A DNA stretch of 64,000 nucleotides from the NCBI RefSeq assembly GCF_963678635.1, contig NC_087069.1, forward strand, positions 5,627,472 through 5,691,471, read 5' to 3'. The notes beneath the pieces are model-generated. The model was given only the letters and a program-made list of their open reading frames with translations, was not told the origin of the DNA and searched no databases. The stretch comes from Symsagittifera roscoffensis (taxonomy: Eukaryota; Xenacoelomorpha; Acoela; Convolutidae). The position numbers and the translations under genes are program-made. Positions 1 to 13,900 of this stretch are shown one piece after another (within the stretch, counting starts at the first letter, position 1; each line of letters starts with the position of its first letter).

Positions 1-1
1 C

Positions 2-1468
2 ACTTGGGTGGAAGTGATGGATTTACATCTAGAACAGGATAACTTGAATGATGAAAGACAAGCATGCACAGCCATACTCAGCAACTTAGAAGGCACGGCA
101 TTAAAATGCGTGGTTGCAAAGAAAGAAGAAGAACGCGACACCGCGGACAAAATCTTCGAAAAATTGTTGAATTGGTTCGGGTCAGGCATGAAGGGTCACC
201 AAGCGATGATGCTATTCGAAAAGAGAAGGCAGAGGGACGATGAATCAATTGATCGGTTCCTAGATGACCTTGAGAGCTTGAGAAGAAGGAGTGACCCTGA
301 CGAGTCGACAAACAGAAGAAACTTTAGCATCGCCTCGAAGTTCATTGATGGAGTAAAAAGTGATGACTTAAGAACAATGTTAGCAACATACTACACATTG
401 TCGAAAGACAGCGCACCGACCCCAGAAGAGATGAGACAGAAGTCAAGAGAATACATGCTGATGAAACCCAAGAAATACTCATATTCAGATAATAGGAACA
501 CGCAAGGGGGAAGCCAACCTCAAAGGTCGTCATGGTACAAGCCTAGAGATGACATGGACAAACGCAGATCATGCGTGAACTGCGGGTCGGCGGATCACCA
601 CGTGGCTGACTGCACAACATACAAACAAGGCATGAAGAGTCTAGGATACGCACCGGATGATGAAGACATAAGCCAGATGGAGGAACACGAGTACTATAGT
701 GGCTTAATCATCAAGATAGGCGCGAGATGCTTCTTCTGTAACCAAGAAGGGCACTTCAGAATGGATTGTCCCTTGTTATGGGAAGCGGTCAAGGACCAGA
801 GTCACCCCAAACATAAGTTGGCATTAGCGGCGGTGCAGAATCAGCGGAGTAGACAAAACGAGTTTGAATCTAGGAACTTAGGTGCACCGAGCACGGAACT
901 GCCAACGAAAACAGTGAAAGCTGTAACACATGTTAATGGCGCCATAGAAGCCACAGCCGGGAACTCTCTAGAGATAAATTATGAGAAAGCGGCGACGGAA
1001 GCAATCAACAAAGTGAAACAGGATCTGGCAGCGAAAGAAATAGAACAACGACTAAAGCAAGAGATCGAAAGACAGAATTTCAACGAAGCATTGACAGGAT
1101 CGAATCCAACACCAGAGGCTGTATCGGGGTCGACAAAGAGTGGAAATTGTAACACTGTAAAAATGGTAACGGGAACGCCATTCGGCATATCGAAAATCGG
1201 GGCTAGAATAATGTCGATAATCACAGTGGGCGGCCACGAGGTAACCAGAAACTTGAGCGAACCGAGCGACCAGACAACAATGCACATTGACGTGTACGCA
1301 GATTACTTGAGTAGTATAAGCCCACAAACGACTTCTAGAGCGTTGAGAGCACTACTCACGAGAGGGGGTAGCAAGTCGGTACGTGTTGATAACAGGTATA
1401 CAGAAGCTTATGGTCCACACGAATATAGACGGAATCAACATCTATGCCAAAACAATTATAACATGTGA
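2..1468 (+). pseudogene. gag: gag of element 1 (3' part; N-terminus off window)
   Basis: The frame is open from base 2. It contains a Retrotrans_gag-like capsid region (WVEVM..LHLEQDN onward, about the first 160 residues), followed by a basic linker and two zinc knuckles of form C-x2-C-x4-H-x4-C: CVNCGSADHHVADC (about 571-612) and CFFCNQEGHFRMDC (about 728-769). These mark a nucleocapsid that binds the element's RNA. The C-terminal 200 residues are charged and helical with no recognised domain. Compared with the gag at 55865-58600 the body is almost the same, but one base fewer after GAAGCTT near 1409 makes this frame run 21 codons longer than the partner's stop. No internal stop is seen, so this part of the copy is well preserved. 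Confidence 0.88.
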
Positions 1469-4400
1469 TGAAGACCTAATTGGGCAAATCTACGTAGGAA
1501 AAGAAGAGTTGAAAGTGAGATCGATTGGTCACTGCGCCATGCTTGAAGAAGATGCGATGCACATCGGGACGGAGGCAGATGTGACAGGGCACGTGCTAGA
1601 CATAAGTGGCAAAAAGACTCAGTTACGAGGGTTACTTGATACGGGAGCAGTCTTGAGCGTCATACTAATCGAAACTTGGGAACGAATGGGCTTTAACAAA
1701 GGTGATTTGATAGACTCGAGAATACGGTTGTCAGCTGCAAACAAAGGGGCCCTGCGGGTGTTGGGCAGAACGCCGATAATAGCCCTCAATCTGGGGGAAC
1801 GTAACCTGTGGATGAGCTTTCTTGTGGTAGAAAACCTAGATGAACCTGACCAATTTATTTTAGGCAGAGACTTCATCAGGAACTGTGATGTAGCGATTGA
1901 TCTAAATAACGCAATGTTCAGGATACGGAAACCGGATAGGAGGTACGCAATCAAACCGGTAAATTCAATAAAGGCAAATGAAACCAAAGCACCGGTATTC
2001 TTGAGTAGGAGGGTAAGGCTAAAGGCGAATGAAGCGGCAATCGTAAGCTCGAGGATGAAAAATTACAATGAACTAAGTGACAGCAAGCAAGTGTGTATAG
2101 TTCCGAATCCTAATAGTCAAAGTGCTGCTGTTTTAGGAAGATCCTTCTCGATAACGAAGAGCGGCCTCTGCGTCAGTGTCTTGTTGAATACTCTTGATAT
2201 ACCGATCACGATACAGAGAGGGAGGAAACTGGGATATGCTTTACCGGTTAAAACCCGATATGAAATGACTGAGAACTCAAAACAAAATGAAGTTGTTGAT
2301 TGTCCCAATCATAGGGACAAAATTTGTATCTTGAGACGATTACAGAAAATAAAAGGTTCTTCAGGTCTTGTTGAATCACTTAAGTCAGAGACGGACGATG
2401 GGCTGTCGAGCTATTCTATCTTTCCAGAGCGGCCCACACTAGATGAAATGCAAACTGATAAACCGGTTCTGCCGGAGGTTGAACATTTGAGGGGCAAACT
2501 GACAGATGAACAGCTCGAAGCCATCAAGGACGTACAAGAGCGGAACGAAGAGGTTTTTTCGAGGCATAAAGCGGATATCGGGTGTTGTTGTTTCGTTGAG
2601 CATGAAATAGAACTTGAGGAGAATGCGGTACCGCACAGGGAGGGGGCGAGGCGCATGACACCACATAAATCGGATGCGTGTAGAAAAGAGATCGAAACGT
2701 TACTAGAGTATGACATGATAGAACCATCCAAATCACCGTGGGCGTGTGGAGTAGTGATGGCCAAAAAGAAAGGCGACCAGTTGAGGTTTTGTTGTGACTT
2801 TGGATACCTGAACTCCATCACGGTGAAGGATGCCTATCCCATACCTAGGATTGATGAGAGCCTCTCGAATTTAGGTGATGCAAAACTTTTTACGACTCTT
2901 GATCTAGGCTCGGCCTTTTGGCAGGTACCACTAAGGAAGCAGGACAGGGACAAGACAGGGTTTGCCTGCTAGTTGGGTCTGTTTCAGTGGAAACGGATGC
3001 CGTTTGGACTTTGCAATGCCACAGCCACGTTTCAGCGGTTGATGGCACACGCGCTGATAGGCGTGACGAAGAAGTATGGCAATCTGGCAATGCGCTACGT
3101 GGACGACGTGGTAATAGCGACGCCCACACTGGAAGACCACATTGAGAGACTTGACGAGGTGTTTGCATGCGTGAAAAGGTCGGGGCTAAAGTGTAAACCA
3201 TCAAAGTGCGAGATACTCAAGGACTCGATAAAATACTTGGGCAGGATGGTAGACAAGCACGGCATCAGACCTGATCCGGACGCCGTGGAAGCAGTCCTAA
3301 CCTGGAAATCACCGAAGACGGAACACCACTTGATGAGCTTCCTGGGTTTCGCTAACTATTATAGAGAGTTCATCAAAGGCTATGCAGACAAGATATACCC
3401 GATGCAACAATTAATGAGACACAAGGGCAAGAAGTTCACGTGGAACAACGCAGCAGAAGAGTCATTCCAGAGAATAAAGAAAGAACTATGTGAGGCACCA
3501 GTACTGGGTATGCCGACTGAGAAAGGGATTTACGTGCTGGACACGGATGCGTCGGTAGTTGCGATTTCTGGAATTCTCCATCAGGAACAAGAGTGGAATG
3601 GGAAGACAGTCTTGAGACCAATAGCGTACGGGAGCAAAGTCCTAAGTGACACAGAAACGAAGTACGGAGCACCGAAAGCAGAGATGTTCGCGGTGGTTAC
3701 ATTTGTCGAGAAATACAAGGCATACCTAGGCAGTGAGCCATTCAAGTTGCGAGTCGACAACCGGGCACTAAGCTGGCTGAAAACGTACTCAATGGACCAA
3801 AGTTACATTGGGAGGTGGATAGTTCGCCTGGACGGATACAACATGATAATTGAGCATAGAACACGAGATAAACATCAAAACGCCGACAGCTTGAGTGAGA
3901 AGACAGAGTTCTACGAGAGGCAAGAACAGAGGGAGGCGGATAGACCTGAAATCAAAGATGGCTTCTCCTTCATGGACAAGGAAACGTACACGAGATGGCT
4001 GGACAAATCAGGCAAACCGATTGAAGATCATCCAGAATTACCTAAAGAACCCCCAGAAAAGAACATCTTGAAAAAGAGCAGAAGGATCCCGATAGAGGTA
4101 ATACTCAAGTCGAAGATCGTGAGCGAGACGCTCAAGGCAAAAGGCTATGATCTTAACCAGGTAGAAGCGGGAGCTGCACAGATAGATGATGACTTAATGA
4201 GGTTGCTCGAGAAACTATCAGATGATAAGCCCGTGATCCAAGAGAAGGGTCAAGAGGAACCGGAAGTCACTATACTGCGGAGAAAGGAAACAGTGAGCAA
4301 TACAGACTCCTCAAGAGGAAGCGTCACTGATAGCAAAGACGTCGTGCGGTCACTAGTTGACAAAATCCCCGAAAGCATTCTGGAGCAGACCAAGGCTAGG

Positions 4401-7400
4401 AAAAAGAAAGTGGCGTTCAAAGAAGAGGCTGAACACCTGGGACTAGGTCAAGAGTCCGGGGAGTGGTCCATGTTCACGGAGGAAAAAGAAACCGGAGAAG
4501 GAAAATTGTCCGGGGAGCGTGAAGAATGGGATGAAGACTCGAATGAGAGCAGCGAAAACCAAGACAGTCTGTGCATGATACTGGCGGAAGAGAAGATAAG
4601 ACACCACGACAGGGAATTACAGACTGATCCATCTTCAGGAACGTATAATCTGGAAATACAAGAGATACGAGGTGGTGAAGAACTCGAGAAAATTGCGGTT
4701 TCAAGGAAGCCATTCAGGGAGCTATCATGCAACTCAAACGTCAGAACAAATCTGGTGTCAGAAGATGATATGAAAATCGTGAAGAGGATGGTATGCGTGA
4801 AGCTGAGTGATGACATCCACAAGTTGGTGAGATGAATGGACAGATCATGGCACTAAAGGAGCATGTCAAGGCGAGATATAGGCTGTCAGACCTAATAAGA
4901 GCCCAAAAGAATGACAAAATGACAAGTAACCTCTCCAAATGGATCCAGTCGGGGGTCACAGAGCAGGGGGAACTCGAGGAAGACAGCTACAAGATCTTGA
5001 GCCAGTTCTACAAAGAAAAGAATGACTTACTCTATCACACAGCTGATGGGGTGGTAGCATGCAAGAGGAAAGATGAGGAGAAGATATTACACAAGCACAA
5101 CCTCATCATACTACCACAATTGTATCAAACGGAGGTGCTTTTCAGATCGCACGACCAGATGGTTCACCAGGGGATAGATAAAGTACAACAAAGGATACTT
5201 CACAGGTTTGATTGGCCAGGAATGAGAAAAGCTTGCGAGAGGTGGGTGAATGCCTGCCTGGCATGTCTCCAGGTAAAGGACCCAAGAAAGATGAAATTCC
5301 CCCTCAAGTCTGTTGAGAGCTCAGAGTTCATAGAAGTGGTGCAGATAGACCATCAAAAAATCTGCATGACGAGTCGGGATATAACCAGATACTGGTTATA
5401 ATAGATCACTTCACAAAGTTGGCGGAAGCGGTTCCGTGCCAGACAGCCTCGGCCGAGGAGACATGTGATCATCTTATAACGCACTGGATATCGCGGTATG
5501 GTTGTCCAATGACTTTACAGTCGGACAACGGCAAAGCTTTTGTGGGGGACTTGACAAAAGAATTGATGCGGAGATCGCACATTGCTCAAGCACACTCGAC
5601 GACCTACCACCCACAGACCAACGGGTTGGTAGAGAGACAGAACAGGACATTGGTCAACATGTTAAGGGTGTACTGCTCAAGATACATGACGGACTGGGAT
5701 AAATACCTGCCACAGGTAGTAGGGGCCTACAACAGTACACAGCACTCAACGACGGGCATCAGTCCTTTCATGATATTGACGGGCAGGGAGAGAACAATGC
5801 CTCTGACAATCTTTCACCCTGAATACGAGGGGAAAAGGACGTCGCCCCAGGCATACGTGAAAGAAGCGATCAAAAGACAACAGGAGCTAATCGAGCTATG
5901 CAGGAGGAACACGGCGCAAGCGCAAATGAGACAACTCAGAAAATATGACGAAAAAATATTACAAGCAAAGCCATATGAAGTGGGCCAATACGTGTGGGTC
6001 TTCCAAAATGTCATACCACCCAAGGGAACAAAGAAACTACTCAAGAAGTGGAGGGGACCTTTCATGATAACGGAAGTACATCAACAAGGAAGGTTCTACC
6101 GCTTGAGTACTGGGCGAGCAGCACATTATGAAAATCTGAAGCCTCACGTCCCGTCCCCGGAGGACTGGTGCATACCGAAGGACATGGAGGGTCTCGAGTA
6201 CCTGGTGGTAGAGCTAGCGTGTGAAGTGAATGAAAAAGGCACCAGAGAGAAAAATGATGGTAATGAGAACTTGAGTTTGGATGACAATGAAAAGATAGAG
6301 GTGGAATCTGAAGCAGGATCGTTTATAGAAGAAGACTGGAACGACCCGGAGCAAGATGAGGTGCCGAAGTGGATGGAGCCAGATCGACCAATACCACCGG
6401 GAACCAGGACTGGCAATCGCAAACGGACAGGCATGAGGTACAACAGATACGGGGATGACTTTTTGATTGATAAGATACAGCCAGACAAATTGGGCGAGGA
6501 ACTACTGAGTGCAGGCGAAATGGATGCCGAAGAGGAATGGCAGGTCATTGATGATGGTGGACCTTGTCCGCAGGAAGACTACTCGACACCAGAATTGGAG
6601 ACGGATCTCGAACAGAGTGAGATAGAGAGGAGGGAGAACACGAACTTGAGGATACTTGAGTGGAAGCGCGATATCAAAGACGAAAGCCACGAAGGACAAA
6701 ACATCCAACAAGTCGACGTGTCATCGGAAAAATATATGAAGGCAGAGGACCCTCTCTTCGGCTGGACGGCAACAGACAGGCCACTGGACGTTCCGCCGGA
6801 CAATTCAGAACCGACAACATCGACGGGGACGTCGATAAATATTTTTGTCCGTGGAGTGGGGGTAGGACTTACCCACACCGAAAATTTGATGATAAAGAAG
6901 CTCAAGGAAGTGAGAGAAACAAGCGAATTGGAACTGGAAGAAGAAGAGCCAGAGCCTAACATAGGCCGGAATTTCAAAACGAAATTTGAAATACCCAATC
7001 AGTACTCGGAAAACATTATGATAACAGATAGCGACTTCATCCTGTCAAACAGGACTAGCGCGATCTGCATCACGGCAGACATGAGTTTCAAGTCGAGACT
7101 GGAGGCTGACTTCAAGAGAGAGTATCAGAACGTGGAGTTTCTATTCAGACAGAGACCGGGGCTGGGAGGAATGGCGGCACTTCCCCCATCAGTAGCGCAA
7201 GTCCCAGGCAAATACCTGTGCTTCCTAGTGACGAGGGTCAACGAGAGGAATACCATCGACCCTGAACACGTGATGTTGGCGTTGACCAGACTACGAGACT
7301 TCATGATTGAAAGGAGGATAACGAAGGTCTCAATGCCGGTCTATGACCCAAACAGAGGCAAGTTGAGCCCAAGGGAACTATATGCTATCCTGCACGTGGT

Positions 7401-7461
7401 CTTCGCAGAGACGGAGATAATGGTACATCTGCACAAGAAATACTACTTGAGCATCGCCTGA
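1410..7461 (+). pseudogene. pol: pol of element 1, broken: protease-RT-RNase H-integrase-macro-like tail
   Basis: Open segments at 1383-2972, 2973-4835, 4832-5401 and 5419-7461 join into one polyprotein matching copy 2. Visible motifs are LLDTGAVLSV (aspartic protease), ILGRDF, RFCCDF, MPFGLCNATATFQ, YVDD (RT catalytic pair), LDTDAS (RNase H), CLACLQV (integrase zinc finger), QSDNGKAF and the E of NGLVERQN (integrase DDE), and KWRGPF (GPY/F). Lesions: GAG to TAG at 2970-2972 just upstream of FQWKR; a 1-nt deletion near 4826 (before NGQIMALKEH); a 1-nt deletion near 5370 between the first and second integrase aspartates. A 12-nt in-frame loss lies after MDKETY near 3990. It overlaps gag in another frame; the first ATG is at 1410. 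It cannot give a full product. Confidence 0.9.
7010..7440 (+). other. Macro-domain-like module at the end of element 1 pol
   Basis: The last 150 codons of pol are nearly the same as the module in copy 2 (49820-50260), where the reasoning is given in full. Landmarks here are AICITADMSFKSRLEADF, KYLCFLVTRVN, VSMPVYDPNRGKLSP and VFAETEIMVHL. The frame is intact through the stop at 7459-7461, downstream of the lesions in the rest of pol. Confidence 0.65.
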
Positions 7462-7974
7462 GTTGGGTATATGGGGTCTCGAGTAGGACAGAGAGGGATC
7501 TCAAGTCGGGTACTGGGGTACGGCACAGGTAAAGGGATCTTAAAACGCGATTGGCATGACAATTGAACTTTAGAAAAATTGACGGTGCTAAAACATAAAA
7601 TGAATCTGCATAATTTTAGGGAACTTCCAATTGAATTGTTTTAAGTGGAATGAAAATGATAAGGTTTTAACCATACTGGTAAAAAGGGGGTTTCTAGGTT
7701 AGGAACACGACATGTTAGTCTTAATATGGATTTTGTTTTCAGATCAAGTTTGATAAACAAAGTTGAAATTTCAACTATACTCAAGCGAAAGACAGAAAAG
7801 AAAATCTTGATTGAATTCGCGATTATCAACACTTGCAGCAAGTATTCGCAAAAAGACATTTCTGGAGTATTCTTGAGTCGGTACGGTAATTCTTGAGTTG
7901 GTAAGGTAATTCTTGAGTTGGTAAGGTAATTCTTGAGTTGGTTAATACTTGAATTCATCCCGAAGTCACAGAAA
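7462..7974 (+). promoter_or_regulatory. pol-ORF3 intergenic region with conserved 3' splice site
   Basis: About 510 bp without a gene. A pyrimidine-rich stretch ends in TTTTGTTTTCAG at 7731-7742 and is followed by ATCAAGTTTG. The same acceptor (CTGTTTTCAG, then ATCAAGTTTG) is kept in copy 2 at 49521-49530, while the surrounding sequence has drifted more. This suggests that ORF3 is read from a spliced subgenomic RNA, as env is in errantiviruses and retroviruses. The donor was not located. Downstream lies a 20-bp tandem repeat (separate entry). Confidence 0.5.
7868..7950 (+). repeat. 20-bp tandem repeat upstream of ORF3
   Basis: About four units of GTAATTCTTGAGTTGGTAAG with slight changes, ending 25 bp before the ORF3 start codon. 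Copy 2 has a shorter, degenerate version at 49338-49400. Each unit carries the CTTGAG hexamer that is also abundant in the LTR. Confidence 0.8.
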
Positions 7975-10900
7975 ATGGCAGACATGTTCTGGAACTCCAT
8001 GCCCGCGGCCCTGAAGAAGCCTAATCTTGATGAGCTGTACAGGCGCCTGAGGGATTGAGGGACCTGGATTACACCCAAGTAGACGAGAGAATGGCGGTAA
8101 TGCTGAACGCCATCCTTCAGTTAGAAGAACAAGGTGAATGCAGGGAGTCTGCGACGGAAGCTGTCTTGATGGTCGGCTACACCACCGAGGGAATATCAAA
8201 TCAGGAACAAACCAGGTGGTTGTCATGGAATGTGGATGGAGGAGTAAGGGGCTTTGACTTGGCAAGGAACCCTGGCCTGAGTAACAACACCGAATATGGC
8301 GCAGGAGAATTCCCACTACCAACTAGGCCATCAGCAAGATCGACAGGCCAAAGCTCGAGTAAGGTGCCATCGATGACGCGAGCGCAGCAGACGGAAGAGG
8401 CGTATCCGGACCTTAGTGTTCTAAAGACAGAGCTCGAGAGGACGCAAAGGGAGAGGAACAAGGCGAACCTCGACCGGGATCAAGCAAAGCTGGATCGGGA
8501 ACAGGCTCAGCTGGAAAGAGACCAAGCGGTCATCGAACGAGACCAGACACTGAGGTTGCTTGAGATGCTGCGGGCCGAACATCAGCAGGCAATAAGGGTG
8601 CGGGAGAATGCCGCGAATTGTGAACAACTGAAGTCGGAGATGGAGAGAATCCAACAAAGACAACGTGAACTTGATGCACAGAAGGGAGCCAGGCCAAAGG
8701 AACGGGTGGTTACCAGCTCGAGGCCAGAGTCACGCATGGAGGTGGATGAAGCTCCCAGGGCAAGGGGACGGTTCAACCTTGACCGCGCCGCTCGAGAGCA
8801 CATGAGTGAGGGATTGGAAGTGTGGATACCGACGGAATCAACGTCCTCCCTGCGCGGCCTGGAAACACAACCCATACGCCCGCTGATGGATGTGGTACTG
8901 CCAGGATATACCCCAACCTCAACCTCGAGCGGCAGTCAGATGAGCGGCAGCTCATCGCGTCTGAAGGAATTGAACGAGAGATTACAGCAGAGAAGTCGTG
9001 AAAGTTCGGCAAGGGCGGAGCTCCCCCCGACGTGGAGGGAGCAGCCGGTCAGGAACGTGATGATCTCGAGTTACAAGAAGAATACTGAAAAGAGATACCA
9101 CAGGCACAATCGCCTGGATTGGAGTTCAGAACAAAGGGCCAGGAGGGATTGCTTTCATGATGCAGCCTGGGTGGAATACCTTTCGCCACCTCGTGTGCCA
9201 GAAGGCGCAGTCCACCTAATTATAGGGGATAGCCTGTTGCGGGTGTTGACCCGGATCCAATCGCATTGGCAGACAGGAATCTTGAGTTTCGCTGGAGCTG
9301 CCACGCCACAGATATTGGCAACACTTGAGATGCTAGGGATGGCAAGAGTATACACGGTGACTCTGATGATAGGAACGAATGATGTATCAAGGGGAGAGGC
9401 GAGAAAAGTGACGAGGTTGCACGACAAGATGAGCTGCCTCCTCGAGGAGTTGAGGATCCAGATGGATCCTATCCTGCTCACAGTATGTACTGTCCCTTAT
9501 GATGAAGTTCGACCAGCACGCTATGGAGATGAACGAGAAGGTGCGGAATCTAAACGAGGTGATCAGAGAAATCCACCGGAAGAGCGTGCTCCCCACTGGG
9601 TTATTGGATGTGGCGGAGCGGATGGAACAGGCGGGATTCCCTGACGATACATACGCAGATGGAATCCACTTCGACAGACCGAAGGGAGTGGAGTGGTTAA
9701 ATGATGTCTTTCAGGGACACATAAATGCGCTAGAGGCGGATCTGCTGGAGACGGCCCAATTCACATTCGGGCCAACCCAAAACCACCATTCCTTGCCTCG
9801 AGGGCTTTGTCTAGTCGTTTGGGACCGAGGGTCGACTCTAGAGACAGCTCAAGAAGCAATCAGGCCAGATTGCCGAGTGCCGTACCAATGGAATCTGAGG
9901 AGGTGACGTCATCAACGCCCCCGGGTTCGGTAGTATCCTCAGTGACAGTGGCAGAGAGCAAGCGGGTGGAGAGGCCAGTGGAAACCACTCGCTTGAGTTA
10001 TCCAGAGAAGGTGAAAGGGTTGGACCTAGAAGATTTGGAATGCAGGCGAGAATTAGCGGAGACTCTGGGTATTGAACGAGTGTCGCACGAGGACTTGAGC
10101 AGACATCATTGCGTGGACTGGTTGAAGGCTCATGAGACGCACTTCTCGAGGGCAAATTCATGAGACGCACCCATCAACTACAGAACTCTCAAGCTGCTGG
10201 GGAGTCCGGGACTCATAGCGGAACCCCCCAAACATCGAACGAGCATTGTCAGGATCAGATTGGCGACCCCGGCACAGTTGAGGGTGGTGGATAAGCTGCT
10301 GAACCCGGGGAAATGGAATTGCCAGATGCCGCCTATGAAGGCACGAAATTGGCGGAAGATCCTAGATACGGGAAGCCCTGTGGGAGCACCCAGCTGGCCA
10401 AGACCTTGGCACTTTACGATAGAGCAGATCCAGCTGCTGCGAGGGTGGTCATCGTGGCGGGATCAGACTTCGAAGGAACGTCTTCTAAGTTGTTCTGACC
10501 AGAGACTCTGGTATACTCATTGCCAGGAGCCGAACTAAACCAGATGTTAACTCTAGTGGTAGCAATAAAATCAGAGATGCCCTGTGAGCCTGAGCTGCTA
10601 TTGTTTTCAGGAATGAATGATCATTTGCACGCGACTGGGTTTCTTGAGCAGCTGAAGGGCAACGAGCCAGCACCAAGGAAAATTTGGGAAGCCATTCAGA
10701 CGTTGTTTGCGGCGATGAACGAGGTGCAAGAAAACGTTGTCTCGAGATTCAGGTCCAAAACGAAGGTGGTGTTCACTACGTCCCCCGGATACGCGAATAT
10801 GCCTCCCGCCCTGCAATTCGTGTACGCGGTCTTGATCCTGATAGCCGAGGGAAACGAATGGCGAAATCTAATGGCAGCTCCCAATCGGGAATTGGAACCA

Positions 10901-13900
10901 ACGAACCTGAGGCTCCGCAAGTCAGAATTGGCAGCGGCATGGGCGGACATATCTCATGCACTGAGGGGCTTCTATGGATGAGCCGACATCCTAATTGTTT
11001 TGGACGAGGTACTCTTGCTTGAGATATCGAACTTTGCCAGGCAACTTAAGTTCAGTCCAGTCATCGGCGACGATCACCCGGCGATAATGACGGCCAGCTT
11101 GTGGTTTCGGAGTATGGAGGTGACAATCACAGGTTCCACCAGCAAATCTAGAGGCCCGAGCAATGAGAGAAGAAATGTGGCCGCAACGGAGAAACAACTG
11201 GAGTCGATGGCATATTGTCTGACGCAGGAGAATGGCTGGTGGCCATTTTTAACACCAAGGCTAGAGAACGCCACGGATAAAACGAGGGAGGATGCGCCAC
11301 CTCTCGTGAAGCGAGTCTGGAGTTTTCTTGAGAGGCAACTGGAACTGGCCGAAGGAAAAGAGATGACGGTGGCTAGATTTGTCTCAGCCGCCAATGAGGT
11401 GACAATCGGAGGATTCTGGAGAGAGCACGCAAAGGGCGAGCTGAGGACAAGAAGGGATCACGAGATTCTTAAGTTCTTGAGTCCTTGCTGGGGGAAAGAG
11501 TTCATGGCGGAAATGTTCGGCACAAAAGCGACCATCTTTGGAGCCTTCGTGCAGGAGATACTGGGCATGCCCATCAGCCTGCTTTTGGCTTTGTACCTGG
11601 TTTACCCCAGATACTTGTTCAACATGGGCCCAGCGTACTTGTTCAGTCGAGGAGTAGAGACACTCCGGATTGATGGGTATCTGGCACTAGTGCTCTTAAC
11701 CCATGATGAATTGGTGTCATTTCATCGATTGATGAAATATGGGGAGCCCCTGTCGATGGGGAAGGTCCACTCGAGTATCGACACCTATTCCTATAAGTGT
11801 GCAGCGGGGTTGAAGACGCTGTTAGTGCAATACCTCATGATGCAGAATCGACACATGACGGGTGAGGAGAAGAACTCAAAGACGAGAGAGGAGTGGAGGA
11901 AGATGAACGGAGGCATGCCTTTGTTGACTGACCTATGCCTGGCAATGAGATCGGACCCGATGGGGATAATCCGGGGTCTAGAGGAGGTAGTAACCTGCAT
12001 TTACGGACCAGCGGTGACGTATGCATTTCCAGATCCCCTAGTGACGACGTATCGTTACTCTGTAACGCACTTGAGTCTCATAAGTGTACTGGACGGGACG
12101 GCACTCAATTGGTGTCAGCAGGAGGTGCTGAGGGAACAAATGAGCAATACGGCAATCTTCGGATAGGTGAAAGATGCCGAGTTGATAGCGTATAATTTCC
12201 GGGGACAACTGCAGTGTAGGATGGGAGGCAAACGTGAGGGCCCCATCGAAACATATCCCAAGTTCTGGAACTCGAACCCTCTGACGGGCGGGAGATGTTG
12301 AGGATTCCTGCTTGGAAGAACAGCTTTGAACTGGTTAACAGCTAGAGGCCATAATGGAGAAGGAAATCTTGCCAGCCACCATGCCTGAGTTCCCGATAGT
12401 CAGGAGGATGTCCTTGGGAATGAACAGTCCCTTAGTAGTTCCATCCATATTCGCGAGAGCGACAACAGAGGAACTGCAGAAGGACTTCACTGATGGCTGG
12501 GACCCCCTGTTCATCGGCTACACGACAGCAGTTTATTTCCACACTAGTGAGGCGAAGATAAATTCATGGACGGCGCAAGCGAAGAAGATGAGAGGCTCGC
12601 TGCCCCCTCGGTTTGAGGTGCGAAAGGTCTTGAGAACTCTTGAGCAGGAGGGATTCGAGAACATGCTGCCGGTGTGGGACGATGGCAGGATGATCGTGAA
12701 TGAGGGACATATTGCATTGACGGACGACATGAAATTCGCGACAAGAAAGTATCGGGCACCCTATGGGCTGGAACAGGTGGAGATTAGACAAGAGGGAAGA
12801 GAACTGGATGCAGCAGGTCAGCTGTATGTGGCCCTGACGGAGTATAAGAAATTGGACCCTGCGACGCCATCACCGCTGTCGGTAGATACACCTGGAGACA
12901 AGAGGAGCGGACCCGTGGAAGACCTGTTCAAGAGAATTCTTGAGAGAAGAAGAGTCGAGTCAGGAGAAGAGAGCATGGACCAAACTCTCAGCGAAGCCGG
13001 AGAGGACATGGAAGTGGGAAATACGCCAGAACCAAAGCCATCGGGGGAGGAGTTCAACACTCAAGAGCTGTTGAAAGACCTGAGCGAAGAGAATTGGGCA
13101 GACACTGCCACTCCACCTCTGACCCGTCTCCCCGAAAAAAATCTAGAATTGCCATTGACGACTGAGACTTCCATATGGGAATGATACTATTGAGTTCGGA
13201 AGAAAGGGAGAAGAATACGTTCGAAGGAAATAAGGACATAATTCTGGGGACTCTGGATGACGACGCTTGGCGAAAGTTCTTGAAAGAGTTCAATCAAGAA
13301 GTGGGCAGCGAGACTACACTGGACAAATTCAAAGATGAACTGTGGGTGGCAGTTGTGAAGTTCGGAGAGCCGCTTCTGATGGGGACAGGTCTGGATGACA
13401 AGGCGAGAAAGGAGCTGCTGAGCAAGCTGGTTGAGCTGAGAAAGGCACGATCAAGGACCAGAGACGAGAAATGTAAAGACAGCTCTACTCTGAAACAAAA
13501 AACTGTAGATAAAATAAATGATGATGTAAAAAGGGATAAGGTTGGGACTAGTAAGATGATTAAAAGTATTAATATCCTTAAGGCTCGAGCAGGGGGAGGC
13601 AAGATTTGGAAGGGTTGGATGCAGACAGAGAGGTCGAATCAGTGATGATAACGACAACACCCTCAAGCAGAGATGTGAAGACTCGCAAGAGGAAGAGAGA
13701 GGTAGAGGGATTGCGTAGTCCTTCAGCGGATGCTGTCTCGGAGGGAAAATTGAGAGAGACGGCGCCCATGGTTTTGGCTCGATGCAAGACGGCGGCCTAC
13801 AAGAGCAACACGGAGCTCAGAAGACCACTCGAAGTGGAGAAGGAAATAGAGGTTTCCACCAGTTCGACATCGGAGGAGGACTTCAGGCCCAAGAAGACGA

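Noticed and set aside
11570-11650. Membrane span in ORF3 (MPISLLLALYLVYPRYLF)
   Set aside because: Too short and interrupted by Pro and Arg; more likely a buried helix.
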